Positions 5,979 through 15,196 of a stretch of DNA of 33,837 nt are shown here, in pieces; the first letter of the stretch is position 1; the number at the start of each line of letters is the position of its first letter. The notes under the pieces were generated by a model. The model had not been told where the DNA came from and did not search any database. It saw only the letters and a program-made list of their open reading frames with translations. The stretch spans positions 1-33,837 of the IMG/VR virus record IMGVR_UViG_3300045136_000201; one strand, 5' to 3'. The DNA comes from a virus. The position numbers were made by a program, and so were the translations under genes.

Positions 5979-8900
5979 CTATGGGAGATCGGGGAGCTCG
6001 TAATCGCTCATCCCGTACTTGTCGCGAAGCAGTGCGCGGGCGTCGTAGTAGGCCTTGTATGCCTCTCGGAACTCGTTGTTCCCGGCCCGCATGCGCGCAT
6101 CCCGAAGCTCCGCCTCGGATGCACCCCTGATCCAGTTCAGCGCCGCAGCCGCATCCTCATCGGAGATGATGCCCCACTTCGCGAGAAGTCGCACGTCGGC
6201 GGACGTGAGCTCGCGCAGAGCATCAAGCGACAGCGACCGAGTGCCCGTCTTGTAGGCGTCCTCGCCCAGGCGCTCGAGGATCGTGTTGCGTTCGGCCAGG
6301 CGCTCGGCGTGACGGTTGAAGACCGTCTTGATCTCCTCGTTCAGCCGATCGCCAAGACCATGCTGTACCGCAAGCTGCCGGTACTGCTCGCGCACCTTGA
6401 ACACGTCCTGGTAGGCGCGCTCTGCCGGCGAAAGCGAAGCCCGAATCTCCTGGGCCCGGCGGGCCTCATCGCGCTCAAGCGACTCGAGGACTCCCTCGCC
6501 GCTGAGGGTACGGGGGAAGAAGGAGCCGAAGATGCGCGCCCCGATCGCCTGGCTCGGACTGTACTTGAACCACTGTGTCCCGCCCTCTGCCAGGCGCTTG
6601 ACGAGCGAGTAGTCTCGCGAAAATCCGCCGAGCTCGCGCTCCACCTCCGGCCCGAGTCCCTCGCTGTAACGGTCGTACAGGGACCGCATAGCCGCCATGA
6701 AGAGACCAACCGCCGGGGATCCGAAGTCGATGACGTTTAGCGCGAGCGTCCGCCAGTCTCCCCGCTTGAGCGGATCGAGCGCATGGATGATCTCCCCCGG
6801 TGTCGAGAGGAGCGCGATCGAGAGGGGTGTGATGGCAGAGTTTCCCATCACGAAGATGCCTGGCACCTTGGACATGATGTACTCGGCGGCCTGCTTGGCC
6901 TCTTCGCGAGTCATCCCCTGCTGGACGAAGATGCGCTCGAAGTCCCTGCGGGCCTTCTCGTTAGCGTGAGAGCCGCCGAACTCGAGGGCGGATGCCTTGA
7001 CGGGGTGGTTGATGGGGAACTTGAGCGCGAGCTCGGCGGACGCGCGAAGCCACGGGTAGATGAAGATGATATCCGTGATTGTGTTCCGCTCGAAGTCGGA
7101 CATGTGCCTGAACGCGCCGTAGTTCTGATCGACGTGCTCGGCGATCTCACGGATATCCGCGGCGGCCTTGCCGGCGGGGTTGCGCTTGGCCTCGGCGATC
7201 GCTCTCTGGATCGAATCAGCGTTGGTGTAGCCACGAAGGGCGAACTCGTAGAGGGTCGCGTTGCGCCTCCAGATCACGTCCATGAAGCGTGCGAGTTGCT
7301 CGCCGACGAGGTCGTTGAGGCGCGAGAACATGTGCAGCGGGCCACCGCCGGGGTCGGTAGAGCGCACGATCCCGTGCCCACCGATCGCATCGAGTTCCTT
7401 GTAGAACTTCACCCGCCGGGCACCGCGGGGAACCTGGCGGATGTTGCGCACGCTCCAGAAGATGTTTGGGACTGTGGCGAGCCCCTGATGGAGAAGAGTC
7501 GCGGCAGCCTGCCCGATGATGTTCGGTACCAGCCACGCGGTAAGACCCGCAGTGAACACTGCGAAGCGCCCGAGCTGGTTGATCGCAGATGCGACCGTGC
7601 GCAGGAAGCCTTTGCGCGTGAACACCACTGGCTCGGTGCCGATGCTCTTGTGGACGAACCCGAAGACGCCGTTCTGGTCGATGCGCTCCGCAAGCGCAGC
7701 GAAGTTCTCAACCGCGTAGTCGTCGAGAACGCCGAACAGGCTAGTGATCCTGGTGTTCGGGTCGGTGGCGACCCTGATCCCCAGCCTGGTCGCGGCGTTA
7801 ACGTCGCCAGGGCCGATGCGAATCGGAATGTAGTCCTCGAGGCGCGCCTGCCCGGAAACCACCTCGTTGAGCACCTGGGTGGCGGACTTGGCCTTGGTAA
7901 CGCCCTCTTTCCAGAGCTCGAGCCACTCGCGGTACTTGGCCACCTCGAGAGCGTCGCGCGCAGTCATCGTGACGACGTTCCCGTAGGATCCCTTGCGGAT
8001 CGTCTCGCCCGTCATGCGCCTCGCTCTTGGCGTGCGCCGGAGGCCAATGCGGTTCAGGACGCGGGTGGGAACGCTAGGCGGACGCCCCGCAATGTCCATC
8101 CTGTACGTGCCGTACGTCTGTCCCGGAACAAGGCCATCGGGATCGTCGAGCGCGTCGATGCCGCGGATGATGCGCCCAGGCTCGGAGAGGCGCGCCTCCT
8201 GCGTCTCCTCGCGCACGATGCCGAGAAGAGCCTTCTCGGCGGCCGTCTCGTCTGACAGGCGGGCGGTTCTCTCTGCGAGATCGGCCAGGGCTGGCTCGAC
8301 AACCCTGACGTTGCCCGGTTCCCCCTCGACGAGCTTGCGACTGATGATGAGCTTGTTCGCATCAATTCGCCTCTGGATGTTGCGGCGGTCGAACGCGCTG
8401 ATTGCCTCCTCGAGCCGACGTTCGAAATACGCGAGCCTCTCAGCGGGGGTTGTCTGGTCGAACTGCGCGCGAATCGCCTCATCCTGAACGGTCAACAGGA
8501 GATCGCGCTCGCGGCGACGGGAAAGTCGCCCCGTTCCCAGCGCGCGCATCTCCTCGCGAGTAACGCGAGAAACGACAGGCTTTCTACTTGAGCGCTCGAG
8601 CGCCAGCGGTTCGGCCTGGCGCAAGTCTGCGATCACGGCTCGGTTCCTGCGAGCAAGGCGCTCTGGAGCCCCCGGGAGGCGATTCGCACCGGGAACACTG
8701 CGTGCAGACGGGCGGGGGGCGACAGCACCGCGGACATCGCCGCGCAGGAGGCTGCGGAGCCTGCCCATTGCGCCGAGCGCCCCGCCGCCGGCACCCCATA
8801 CGAGGGCGATGATGTCCCCGGGGCGCTCGGCCGGATGAGTGACCGCGTACTTCGCCGTCTCGTAGACGCCCCGGATAGCATCCTTGGGATTCGTGAGAAG

Positions 8901-9875
8901 CTCCGCCACAAAGGCGGGCGTGTATAGGAACGACTCGGCGACCTGCTCGGCTGCCAGCCCCGGGAATCCAGCGGCAGCCACCGTGTCCCGCACGGCCCGG
9001 CGCGCATTAGACTCCGCAGCGGCCGCAGCAAGATCACGCGCAATGACATTGGAGCGATTCGCCCGCGGCACGATCGAGACTGCGCGGTTGCCGACACGCA
9101 TCGGGGAGGTCGCGTCACCCCGAAGCCCCAGCTCGGCCTGAAGCCGGTTTGCGATCGGATCGGCGATGTGCTGCTTGATCTTCCCCCCGAGCCACTGGAA
9201 CGGATCGGCGATGCGCCCCAGGATGCTGCCAGTACTCTCGCGCCGCTCGACCGCGTTGCGCTGGTTGAGGGCAAGAGCCTCTTCGGTCGTGCGCGGGAGG
9301 ATGCCGTAGACCTCGCGCTCGCGCCTGCTCCGCTCGGCCTCCCGCCTCTTCTGAACAGTGCGTGCGTCCTCGAACTGGCCGCGGGCCGCACGCTCGGCGA
9401 TGGCCCCGGTGCCGCGGAGTCCGCGGCGGCGCTCGACAAAGCGCAGATAATCCCCATAGGTCGGGGCGACATTCGTCTTCCCCGAGTCTCGAGAGAAGCG
9501 CCCCTGTTCGATGCGCCACTTCTCGAACTCCTCGGGGGAGAGAAGCCGACCACGGGCCGCGCGGCTCGACACGAGCGCGTCGAGAGCGGCGAGCGGACGC
9601 ACGGTGGTGCGCGGCTCGCGCTGTTTGCTTGTGCTGCGGCGCGATTCGGTCTGGGCAAGACCCTGCCGCTGCGAGCGGGGAAGCGAAAGCCTAGTGTCGG
9701 CACGCGGGCGCGGCTTGGGCGGCTTGGGCGGCCGACGGACGTCGCGGGGCGAATCCGTCGCCCGTCCCGTGCGCAGGTAGGTCGTGACAGGGCTGGTTGC
9801 CTTCGGCTTGGTCTTGGTCTTCGTCTTTGTCTTCTGCGTCCGAGACTTGACGAAGGCCTTGCTCGGAGGCGGCAT
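5979..9875 (-). CDS. Very large candidate internal virion protein
   Basis: This is a 1298-residue protein with an ATG start. The first 90 residues are basic and repetitive (KTKTKTKTKP, RRPPKPPKPRPRADTR), followed by long Arg/Glu-rich helical regions. A hydrophobic segment near residues 760-810 (FAVFTAGLTAWLVPNIIG) could insert into membrane. No enzyme motif was seen. Its size, membrane segment and place after the nozzle and helical proteins, just before a lysin, resemble the ejection or core proteins of podoviruses. That role is inferred. It starts just after the preceding stop (TAAATG) without a strong SD, and it ends with a single TAG in frame with the lysin gene. Confidence 0.7.
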   Translation of the reverse strand: MPPPSKAFVKSRTQKTKTKTKTKPKATSPVTTYLRTGRATDSPRDVRRPPKPPKPRPRADTRLSLPRSQRQGLAQTESRRSTSKQREPRTTVRPLAALDALVSSRAARGRLLSPEEFEKWRIEQGRFSRDSGKTNVAPTYGDYLRFVERRRGLRGTGAIAERAARGQFEDARTVQKRREAERSRREREVYGILPRTTEEALALNQRNAVERRESTGSILGRIADPFQWLGGKIKQHIADPIANRLQAELGLRGDATSPMRVGNRAVSIVPRANRSNVIARDLAAAAAESNARRAVRDTVAAAGFPGLAAEQVAESFLYTPAFVAELLTNPKDAIRGVYETAKYAVTHPAERPGDIIALVWGAGGGALGAMGRLRSLLRGDVRGAVAPRPSARSVPGANRLPGAPERLARRNRAVIADLRQAEPLALERSSRKPVVSRVTREEMRALGTGRLSRRRERDLLLTVQDEAIRAQFDQTTPAERLAYFERRLEEAISAFDRRNIQRRIDANKLIISRKLVEGEPGNVRVVEPALADLAERTARLSDETAAEKALLGIVREETQEARLSEPGRIIRGIDALDDPDGLVPGQTYGTYRMDIAGRPPSVPTRVLNRIGLRRTPRARRMTGETIRKGSYGNVVTMTARDALEVAKYREWLELWKEGVTKAKSATQVLNEVVSGQARLEDYIPIRIGPGDVNAATRLGIRVATDPNTRITSLFGVLDDYAVENFAALAERIDQNGVFGFVHKSIGTEPVVFTRKGFLRTVASAINQLGRFAVFTAGLTAWLVPNIIGQAAATLLHQGLATVPNIFWSVRNIRQVPRGARRVKFYKELDAIGGHGIVRSTDPGGGPLHMFSRLNDLVGEQLARFMDVIWRRNATLYEFALRGYTNADSIQRAIAEAKRNPAGKAAADIREIAEHVDQNYGAFRHMSDFERNTITDIIFIYPWLRASAELALKFPINHPVKASALEFGGSHANEKARRDFERIFVQQGMTREEAKQAAEYIMSKVPGIFVMGNSAITPLSIALLSTPGEIIHALDPLKRGDWRTLALNVIDFGSPAVGLFMAAMRSLYDRYSEGLGPEVERELGGFSRDYSLVKRLAEGGTQWFKYSPSQAIGARIFGSFFPRTLSGEGVLESLERDEARRAQEIRASLSPAERAYQDVFKVREQYRQLAVQHGLGDRLNEEIKTVFNRHAERLAERNTILERLGEDAYKTGTRSLSLDALRELTSADVRLLAKWGIISDEDAAAALNWIRGASEAELRDARMRAGNNEFREAYKAYYDARALLRDKYGMSDYELPDLP

Positions 9876-11090
9876 TTAGCTCGCGTACGACCCCGAGGGC
9901 TTCTTGAGCTTGCCCTTGTTCCGCATCACGTAGTTCTTCACCAGCTGGTTGATCATCTTCGTGTTCTTCACCACGGTCTTCCGTCCGAACTGGTCGAACA
10001 GGGACGCAGTGATGTACGAGATGGCCCCAGCCGGGTTTGGCTTGCTCGGGTTGCTCCGCACATAGTCGGAGAAGTACCTGCGCACCGCGGTGTTCAGGTC
10101 CTTGCGGAACTTCGCTTTGTCCGTGCCGCCCTTGCCGCCCTTCGGGACGTTGCGGTTGGCCCACGCCTGGTTCACGTACTGGCGCACCATGCCGAGAACC
10201 CGCTGCCGTCCGAGGCCGGCGAAGTTCGGGAACTGGAGCTCGATATCAGCCATGATCGCCCGGATCGCCTTCTGCTTGTTCTTCGCGGCCGCGCCCTCGA
10301 GGCCGTCGAAGGACGAGCGGATGGTGGAGCGGAGGTCTTTGCGGCGCTGCTGGATGGACTTCTTTCTGTCCTGCGCGGCCTTGGCCTTGTCCTTCTCCCG
10401 ATCCATGATGCCACCCAGCACGCTGGACCGCGTGCCCGCGCTCGCAAGCCCCGCGGCCCGCATGAGCCGCTTCATGAACTTCGGGTCGTTCACGAGCTCG
10501 GGGTTGAGGAACGCCATCCAAAGCAGAGCGTCCGCGGCGGCCTGGCTCTCCCGCTGCTGGCGCTCGTACTCGCGCTCCTCGAGCTCGGCCTGGAACTTCA
10601 TCCAGTCGAGCTCGTCCCGCGAGGCGTCCCGCTCCCGGTCGTAGCGAATCTCTTCGGCCCGAAGGGCCAGAGACGCGGCCTGGTACGGGGTGAGCCCATC
10701 TCCCCCGCCGCCTCCCCCGCCTCCGGAGAGGGATGCCATGCGCTGCGCGTGGGCCATCTCCGCCTGCTGGAGCGCAGCGTTCTGTGCAAGCTGGGCGCTA
10801 AAGATCCCGGGGAGGTTCTGGAACGCCGTCCCGAACGCCGCGCCCTGCTGGGACAGGGACTGGCCGGGGATCGACCCGTAGGCCCCGTAGAGCACGTCCA
10901 CGGGGAACTGAGCCGCGGAGGTGAACTGCGCGATCTGCTCCGGGGGGGCGCCGATCTGCTGGAGGAACGCCGCGGTGTTCTGCGACTCCTGCGAGGCCAG
11001 CTGGTTCTGCATGGCCGCGTAGCCCTGCGCATATGCGGCGCTCGCGTCAGCCGCGGTCTGATACGGAGTCTGGACGGGATTGGTTGCGAT
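9876..11090 (-). CDS. Helical virion protein, probable internal or tail component, ATC start
   Basis: The protein has 404 residues if it starts at ATC 11090 (xATNPVQTPYQTAADA). The first ATG (11012) lies 26 codons later without an SD. The ATC follows GGGAGG-TAGCTAGTC, and an in-frame TAG stands nine bases before it. The protein is Gln/Ala-rich and helical in the N-terminal half, has a Gly run (about residue 126), a long charged helix, and a basic C-terminal half. It resembles its neighbour 11469-12248 in composition. The role is inferred from place between nozzle and ejection protein. No family is recognised. Confidence 0.7.
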   Translation of the reverse strand: MATNPVQTPYQTAADASAAYAQGYAAMQNQLASQESQNTAAFLQQIGAPPEQIAQFTSAAQFPVDVLYGAYGSIPGQSLSQQGAAFGTAFQNLPGIFSAQLAQNAALQQAEMAHAQRMASLSGGGGGGGGDGLTPYQAASLALRAEEIRYDRERDASRDELDWMKFQAELEEREYERQQRESQAAADALLWMAFLNPELVNDPKFMKRLMRAAGLASAGTRSSVLGGIMDREKDKAKAAQDRKKSIQQRRKDLRSTIRSSFDGLEGAAAKNKQKAIRAIMADIELQFPNFAGLGRQRVLGMVRQYVNQAWANRNVPKGGKGGTDKAKFRKDLNTAVRRYFSDYVRSNPSKPNPAGAISYITASLFDQFGRKTVVKNTKMINQLVKNYVMRNKGKLKKPSGSYAS

Positions 11091-11096
11091 GACTAG

Positions 11097-11465
11097 CTAC
11101 CTCCCTCGAATCCACACGAACGGGGTGCCGCGCCAGGGGTATCCCCCGGTCTCTGTGGCGAATGCGACCACTCCACCGTTGCGCTTCGCCTCCTTCGCGA
11201 TCCGCTTGAGCTCGCGCACGAGGGCGAGCTTGTTCCGGTACTGTGCTCCCACGTCCTCTGCGAAGAGGCTGTCGCCGACGATGAGTCTTGACGCGCGGCG
11301 GATGCCGTGCTTGCGAATCCAGTTCGCGGTGCGGATCGCGTTCTCGGCGGTCGTGAAAGCAATGTCGACCTTGCGGAACTCGTCGTCCGAGTACCCGCCG
11401 AGTGTCTTCCACTTCTTCGGCCTCGGGGGGCCGACGGGGCGGCCGGCCATGATCAGTGGCGGCAT
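11097..11465 (-). CDS. Conserved hypothetical basic protein
   Basis: This is a 122-residue protein with an ATG start just after the upstream stop (TAGCCTATG) and no evident SD. It contains a helix-strand pattern with AFTTAENAIRTANWIRKHGI, RLIVGDSLFAEDVG and a basic helix. The end, GGVVAFATETGGYPWRGTPF, suggests a folded alpha/beta domain. No catalytic signature is certain. It lies between two helical virion genes and ends in GGGAGGTAG, which also provides the SD of the next gene. Confidence 0.6.
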   Translation of the reverse strand: MPPLIMAGRPVGPPRPKKWKTLGGYSDDEFRKVDIAFTTAENAIRTANWIRKHGIRRASRLIVGDSLFAEDVGAQYRNKLALVRELKRIAKEAKRNGGVVAFATETGGYPWRGTPFVWIRGR

Positions 11466-11468
11466 AGG

Positions 11469-12248
11469 CTAGTACTGTCCCACGGGCCCGTACAGGGCGT
11501 TGAACTGCCGGAGTAGATCCTTCTCATCATCCGTGCGGTGGCGCGCGGCCTTCTTCGCCACGGCCTTCGCCGCCGCAACCTCCTGCGGGCTCGGCATCGG
11601 AGCAGCCCCGCCCATGCCACCGCCGAGAATCTCGTTCAGGAACGCCTCGAGGTCGAACGCACCCCCGCCGCCAGCAGCCGCGGCCGCCATCTGCTGCTGG
11701 GCGAGCGCCATCTCCTGGGCCATCTGCTGCTGGCGGAACATGATCTCCTGCTGGCGCAGCGCGGCCTCCTGCTGGGCCTGGAGCAGGCCGAACTGGCGCT
11801 CCGCCTCGCGGTCGGCGATCGCCTGGTAGGCACCCGAGAGGAAGTCGAGGAGCTCACGGTTCGCGTCGTAGGTGGCCTGCTTGTTCCGTAGGGCCTCCTC
11901 GGACAGCTGGTAGCCGGTCTCACCGGAGAAGAGCATGCCCCGTGCGGCGAGCTGGTTCTTGATCTGGCGGATGTTGTCCTCGTGCGCCTTCTGGAGGAGC
12001 GCCAGCAGGCTCGTTCCCGCCTGGGTGTTCTGCTGGGCGAGCTGCTGAACCTCGGGGGTGATATGGGCCGCCCACGGCTGGGTTTGCAGGTTCAGCCCGA
12101 GCGAGGAGAAGTCGGGGACGCCGCCGAAGTTGATGAACGCCTGCCTGACCTGCTGTGCGAGCCGGGCGGCGTCAGCCTCGGACTGGGCCTTGAACAGGTT
12201 CTGGGTTTGGGCTACGAACGGGTCGGTGCCCGTGAAGATCGAAGACAG
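11469..12248 (-). CDS. Gln/Ala-rich helical virion protein, CTG start
   Basis: The protein has 259 residues from CTG 12248 (xSSIFTGTDPFVAQ). The frame stays open for 104 codons before the first ATG (11936), with no ATG, GTG or TTG, so the true start must be non-standard. AGGAG lies 11 bases before the CTG, overlapping the previous stop. Residues about 150-215 are a long Gln-rich helix (LLQAQQEAALRQQEIMFRQQ), then a Gly/Ala linker and a basic C-terminal helix. It is probably a tail or internal virion component with the neighbouring 9876-11090. Confidence 0.7.
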   Translation of the reverse strand: MSSIFTGTDPFVAQTQNLFKAQSEADAARLAQQVRQAFINFGGVPDFSSLGLNLQTQPWAAHITPEVQQLAQQNTQAGTSLLALLQKAHEDNIRQIKNQLAARGMLFSGETGYQLSEEALRNKQATYDANRELLDFLSGAYQAIADREAERQFGLLQAQQEAALRQQEIMFRQQQMAQEMALAQQQMAAAAAGGGGAFDLEAFLNEILGGGMGGAAPMPSPQEVAAAKAVAKKAARHRTDDEKDLLRQFNALYGPVGQY

Positions 12249-12261
12249 TCCTGGCTAGCTC

Positions 12262-12843
12262 CTAGAGGCCGATGGTTGGCGGCGGGGATGTCGTATCGAC
12301 TGGGGGGATGCTGGGCGGCGGTGGCGCGCCGGTGACGACGCCGCCGAGTATCTCCCAGGCTGCGTGCCGCAGCAGCTTGCGCTGCCGCGCCGGGAGCCGC
12401 GTCTTTCCCAGAAGCGCGTCAACCTCGCGCATGATCATCGGCCTGTCTCTCACCGTGTCGCCGAACACGTCGTGCTCGTGGAACTCGGCTCCGCGGTGGT
12501 GCGCAAGCTCGTGGCCGAGCAGGACGAGCGCCGAGGCCACCTTGCCGCGACTGACCCCGGGTGGGAGCACGCCCCGGCGAAACAGGGGGCGGAGCCGTTG
12601 CAGCTTGCTCCGCTCGAGCACGATGTACGGGCCTGGTCGCACGCCGTCGTTGCCCGGCGAGTAGTAGCCGGAGAACCCGTTGGCGCGAAACCATGCGTCG
12701 GGGGCGCTGAACACGTCCACGCCGACGAGGCGGGAGATGAGCTTCCAGGGTGTGAGCTGCGGGTAAGCCATGGTGCTACTCGGGACGAGGGCGGCGACGA
12801 GGGCCACGGTGGCCACCTGCACTATTGCCCTCATGGCTTGCAT
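12262..12843 (-). CDS. Secreted HExxH zinc metalloprotease-like protein
   Basis: This is a 193-residue protein. An N-terminal hydrophobic stretch (AIVQVATVALVAALVPSSTMA) is a likely signal peptide. Residues 112-117 read HELAHH, an HExxH zinc-protease motif, followed by HEHD, which could supply the third ligand. The C-terminal tail is Pro/Thr-rich. The first ATG (12843) lacks a good SD; a second ATG follows three codons later. It could be an extracellular or virion-borne protease acting on host surface protein. It lies in the tail module between a structural gene and helical proteins, and its TAG overlaps the SD of the next gene. Confidence 0.65.
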   Translation of the reverse strand: MQAMRAIVQVATVALVAALVPSSTMAYPQLTPWKLISRLVGVDVFSAPDAWFRANGFSGYYSPGNDGVRPGPYIVLERSKLQRLRPLFRRGVLPPGVSRGKVASALVLLGHELAHHRGAEFHEHDVFGDTVRDRPMIMREVDALLGKTRLPARQRKLLRHAAWEILGGVVTGAPPPPSIPPVDTTSPPPTIGL

Positions 12844-12867
12844 CGTAGACGAACGGGCGCGCGCTCA

Positions 12868-13671
12868 TCACGCGGAGATGTAACGGACGAAGACGGTGGT
12901 GAAGCGGATGCCGGCACTTATTCCCCCGCTGATCTTGCCCACGAGCAGCAGGAACGCGAAGTCCTTGGGGTTGGAGGCGATAGCGCTCTCGAGGTCTCTC
13001 CACCCCGAGTCCTTAAGCGCGACTAGCGCGCTTGTGTTGATGCTCCACGACGGCTCGGTGAACGATGGCTCAGGGTCGCCGGCGTTGGCCGTCGCCTGGG
13101 CGAGAGTGAAGTGGGCCGTTCCACCCCCGGTGGGGCTTATCAACGCGACAAGCCTGACTTGCGCCTTGAGCCCCGCGCCGGCGAGGGTGGCCAACGGGAA
13201 CATGCCCCCGATCGTGTGGCTAAGAGTGAAGAGGCCCCCGGTGCTGTCTGTAACCTGGCGGCCGCCATTCGACGTGTAGGAGGTCGAACTATAGGCGAGA
13301 TTGAGAAACGAGGTGGCGACGATGAGCGGGTCTGACGCCCACACTCCGTTCTCGGCGTCATAGGAGACGCCGAGGAAGTCCCCGCCCCGGAAGATCGTCC
13401 CCTTGCGCCCATGGATGTTCCCGCCCAGGCCGGCCACATTGTCCGCGGTGAGCGTGTTCCCCACCACCTGAGAGAACGGGAGCTGTATATTCTGGAGCTC
13501 GATGTAGGGTCCCACCCAGCCGCGAAACTCGGCGGGGAAGTTCCCGGGGTCGGAGAGCGCCGCTATGGCGATCTCTCTCCGGACCTCGTGGTCGAACTCT
13601 GAGCGCATAATGCGAACGAGCGCATCGCGGACCTTCTGGTCGAAGCTGTCAGTCTCGAAAAGCTCGGCCAC
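12868..13671 (-). CDS. Putative tail or adsorption protein
   Basis: This is a 267-residue protein with a GTG start that overlaps the nozzle stop by one base. The N-terminal 45 residues are a charged helix (DQKVRDALVRIMRSEFDHEVRREI) that could anchor to the tail. The rest is Gly/Ser/Thr-rich beta sequence with NIHGRKGTIFRGG and a C-terminal region like a receptor-binding or jelly-roll domain. No signature identifies it. Place directly after the nozzle gene supports a tail-fibre or accessory tail role. Confidence 0.6.
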   Translation of the reverse strand: MAELFETDSFDQKVRDALVRIMRSEFDHEVRREIAIAALSDPGNFPAEFRGWVGPYIELQNIQLPFSQVVGNTLTADNVAGLGGNIHGRKGTIFRGGDFLGVSYDAENGVWASDPLIVATSFLNLAYSSTSYTSNGGRQVTDSTGGLFTLSHTIGGMFPLATLAGAGLKAQVRLVALISPTGGGTAHFTLAQATANAGDPEPSFTEPSWSINTSALVALKDSGWRDLESAIASNPKDFAFLLLVGKISGGISAGIRFTTVFVRYISA

Positions 13672-15143
13672 TAGGATAGCCTTGAGTCTTCGCGCGGGTG
13701 AGCAGCAACCGCGACGCCACGTAGATGGGTGATCGCAGAATTACCAGACTGGGTGTACTTGAGCGCGAACCCGTATGCCGCCTTGTTGCACGACGACCGC
13801 GCCAGCGTCTCGGTGCCCGTCTCCGCCAGCGTGTCAATCGTCGTGTACTGGGAACTCTCGGGAGAGTAGATGGCACTCACGGTGATGGTCGGATTGTCGG
13901 AGCCCGCGTCGCGGAGGTAGTAACGTGTATACACGCTCTTGATGCGGCCCCTCGAGTGTCCGAGCCGTACAAACTGGGTCTCGAGCACCGGTTGTACGTC
14001 GGTTCCGTCCGCATCCTCCTTGGTCGAGGATGATGCGGAAAAGATACTGGAGAGACTGTTGATCCGGGGTTCGGAGAAGTCGCCCCAGTAAAGCTCCTCT
14101 TTGTCCTTCGAGACACGATGCCAGAAAGACTCGGCGGTGAGGTTAGAGATGCGGAACCATCGCCGAGAGGGGATGTGGACGAGGAAGGCGTCTATAAACG
14201 CTGGCGGGTTCCCGTCTGTGGTCACATTGCACACGTAGTAGTCTCGGAACACGCCGCCGTGAACACGCCGGGCCGTCCCGCCAAATAGACTCGACCAGTA
14301 GGACTTCATCCCGCCCTGTCTCGCAAGATCGACCACCGTGGTGCCGTCAGTCATGTACACTCCCAGCGCGTTAGCGAAGACGCAATACTCATCGTTCCCA
14401 GCGAGAGAATTGGCGAACGTGAGATATGTGCCCTGATCCCACAATGGCTGCAGCTGCATGTCTGAGCCGGGCGGGGGAATCGAACCGATGATGCGGTTCA
14501 GCTTGAACTCGTGAAAGACGAGAATGGCGTTCCTGAGCGGGTAGAGCGCGGTGACAGGGTACTCGGCGTCGATCCACGACGTTGACGTGTTCCAGGAGTC
14601 GAAGTTGCCTGCACCCGAGAACCAGATGCGATTCGAGTTGCTGCCAGAGTTCGCAAGAACTACCCGGTCCTTGTAGATACAGCTTCGTCGGCCCGTGGGG
14701 GGGCTCCCGCCAAGGTTTACGATCTGGGAGCCGTTGAATCTCTGTGGGGTTGAGGTTCCGTCGCGGCCAGTGATGATGAAGTTCCGGCGATAGTAGGTGA
14801 GTGGCTCATCAACGAAGTTAGTCGCGGCGACATCCGACGTCCCCCCGCCCGAGGTCACCACGAACAGCCTGTTGTTCCCGCTGCCATTGTCCCGGGCGAT
14901 GCCAATAACAATGTCCCCGCCCGTCACGTTCCCGTAGCCGACGGCAATAACCCGGTCGGGGTTCGTCGGCAGGGTTGGGGGCGTCGTCGTCACGTACGAC
15001 CAGCCGCCGCGTTTCGCCAGAGCGGCTCCGGACTCAAGCGGAATCCAGTCCACCATGTTGTGGGCGGCACCCGGCGGGAGCATGTCCCGGGGCGCGTCGC
15101 GAATCATCTGTCTGGGAACCGGCAGTTGGAGAACCTTGGCTAT
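13671..15143 (-). CDS. Tail nozzle or hub protein, beta-propeller-like, ATA start
   Basis: The protein has 490 residues if it starts at ATA 15143 (xAKVLQLPVPRQMIRDAPRDML). The first ATG (15107) is 12 codons later without an SD. AAGGAG and the TAGCTAGGG spacer precede the ATA. The sequence has repeated beta-blade patterns (YKDRVVLANSGS, NRIWFSGAGNFDSW, RVHGGVFRDYYVC, RRWFRISNL) typical of podovirus nozzle proteins such as P22 gp10 or T7 gp12-like proteins. It would form the distal tail tube. A divergent plus-strand promoter overlaps its leader. Confidence 0.75.
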   Translation of the reverse strand: MAKVLQLPVPRQMIRDAPRDMLPPGAAHNMVDWIPLESGAALAKRGGWSYVTTTPPTLPTNPDRVIAVGYGNVTGGDIVIGIARDNGSGNNRLFVVTSGGGTSDVAATNFVDEPLTYYRRNFIITGRDGTSTPQRFNGSQIVNLGGSPPTGRRSCIYKDRVVLANSGSNSNRIWFSGAGNFDSWNTSTSWIDAEYPVTALYPLRNAILVFHEFKLNRIIGSIPPPGSDMQLQPLWDQGTYLTFANSLAGNDEYCVFANALGVYMTDGTTVVDLARQGGMKSYWSSLFGGTARRVHGGVFRDYYVCNVTTDGNPPAFIDAFLVHIPSRRWFRISNLTAESFWHRVSKDKEELYWGDFSEPRINSLSSIFSASSSTKEDADGTDVQPVLETQFVRLGHSRGRIKSVYTRYYLRDAGSDNPTITVSAIYSPESSQYTTIDTLAETGTETLARSSCNKAAYGFALKYTQSGNSAITHLRGVAVAAHPREDSRLS

Positions 15144-15159
15144 CCCTAGCTAGCACTCC

Positions 15160-15188
15160 TTGTCAAGATGGTCAACGTGTTCTAGAAT
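15160..15188 (+). promoter_or_regulatory. Plus-strand promoter, TTGTCA-17-TAGAAT, leaderless
   Basis: TTGTCA (15160-15165) and TAGAAT (15183-15188) are 17 bp apart. The GTG at 15197 follows after eight bases, so the transcript would start at or within a base or two of the start codon. The layout matches the promoter at 4795-4823. Its -35 abuts the SD of the nozzle gene on the opposite strand. Confidence 0.65.
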
Positions 15189-15196
15189 CCAGCCTC

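Noticed and set aside
6783-8255. Plus-strand frame of 490 codons
   Set aside because: Shadow of the 1298-residue minus gene; composition (Asp/Val/Arg/Gly-rich) is typical of antisense frames.
9168-11096. Long plus-strand frame of 642 codons
   Set aside because: It is the antisense shadow of the 5979-9875 and 9876-11090 genes, caused by high GC at third positions; it has no promoter or SD.
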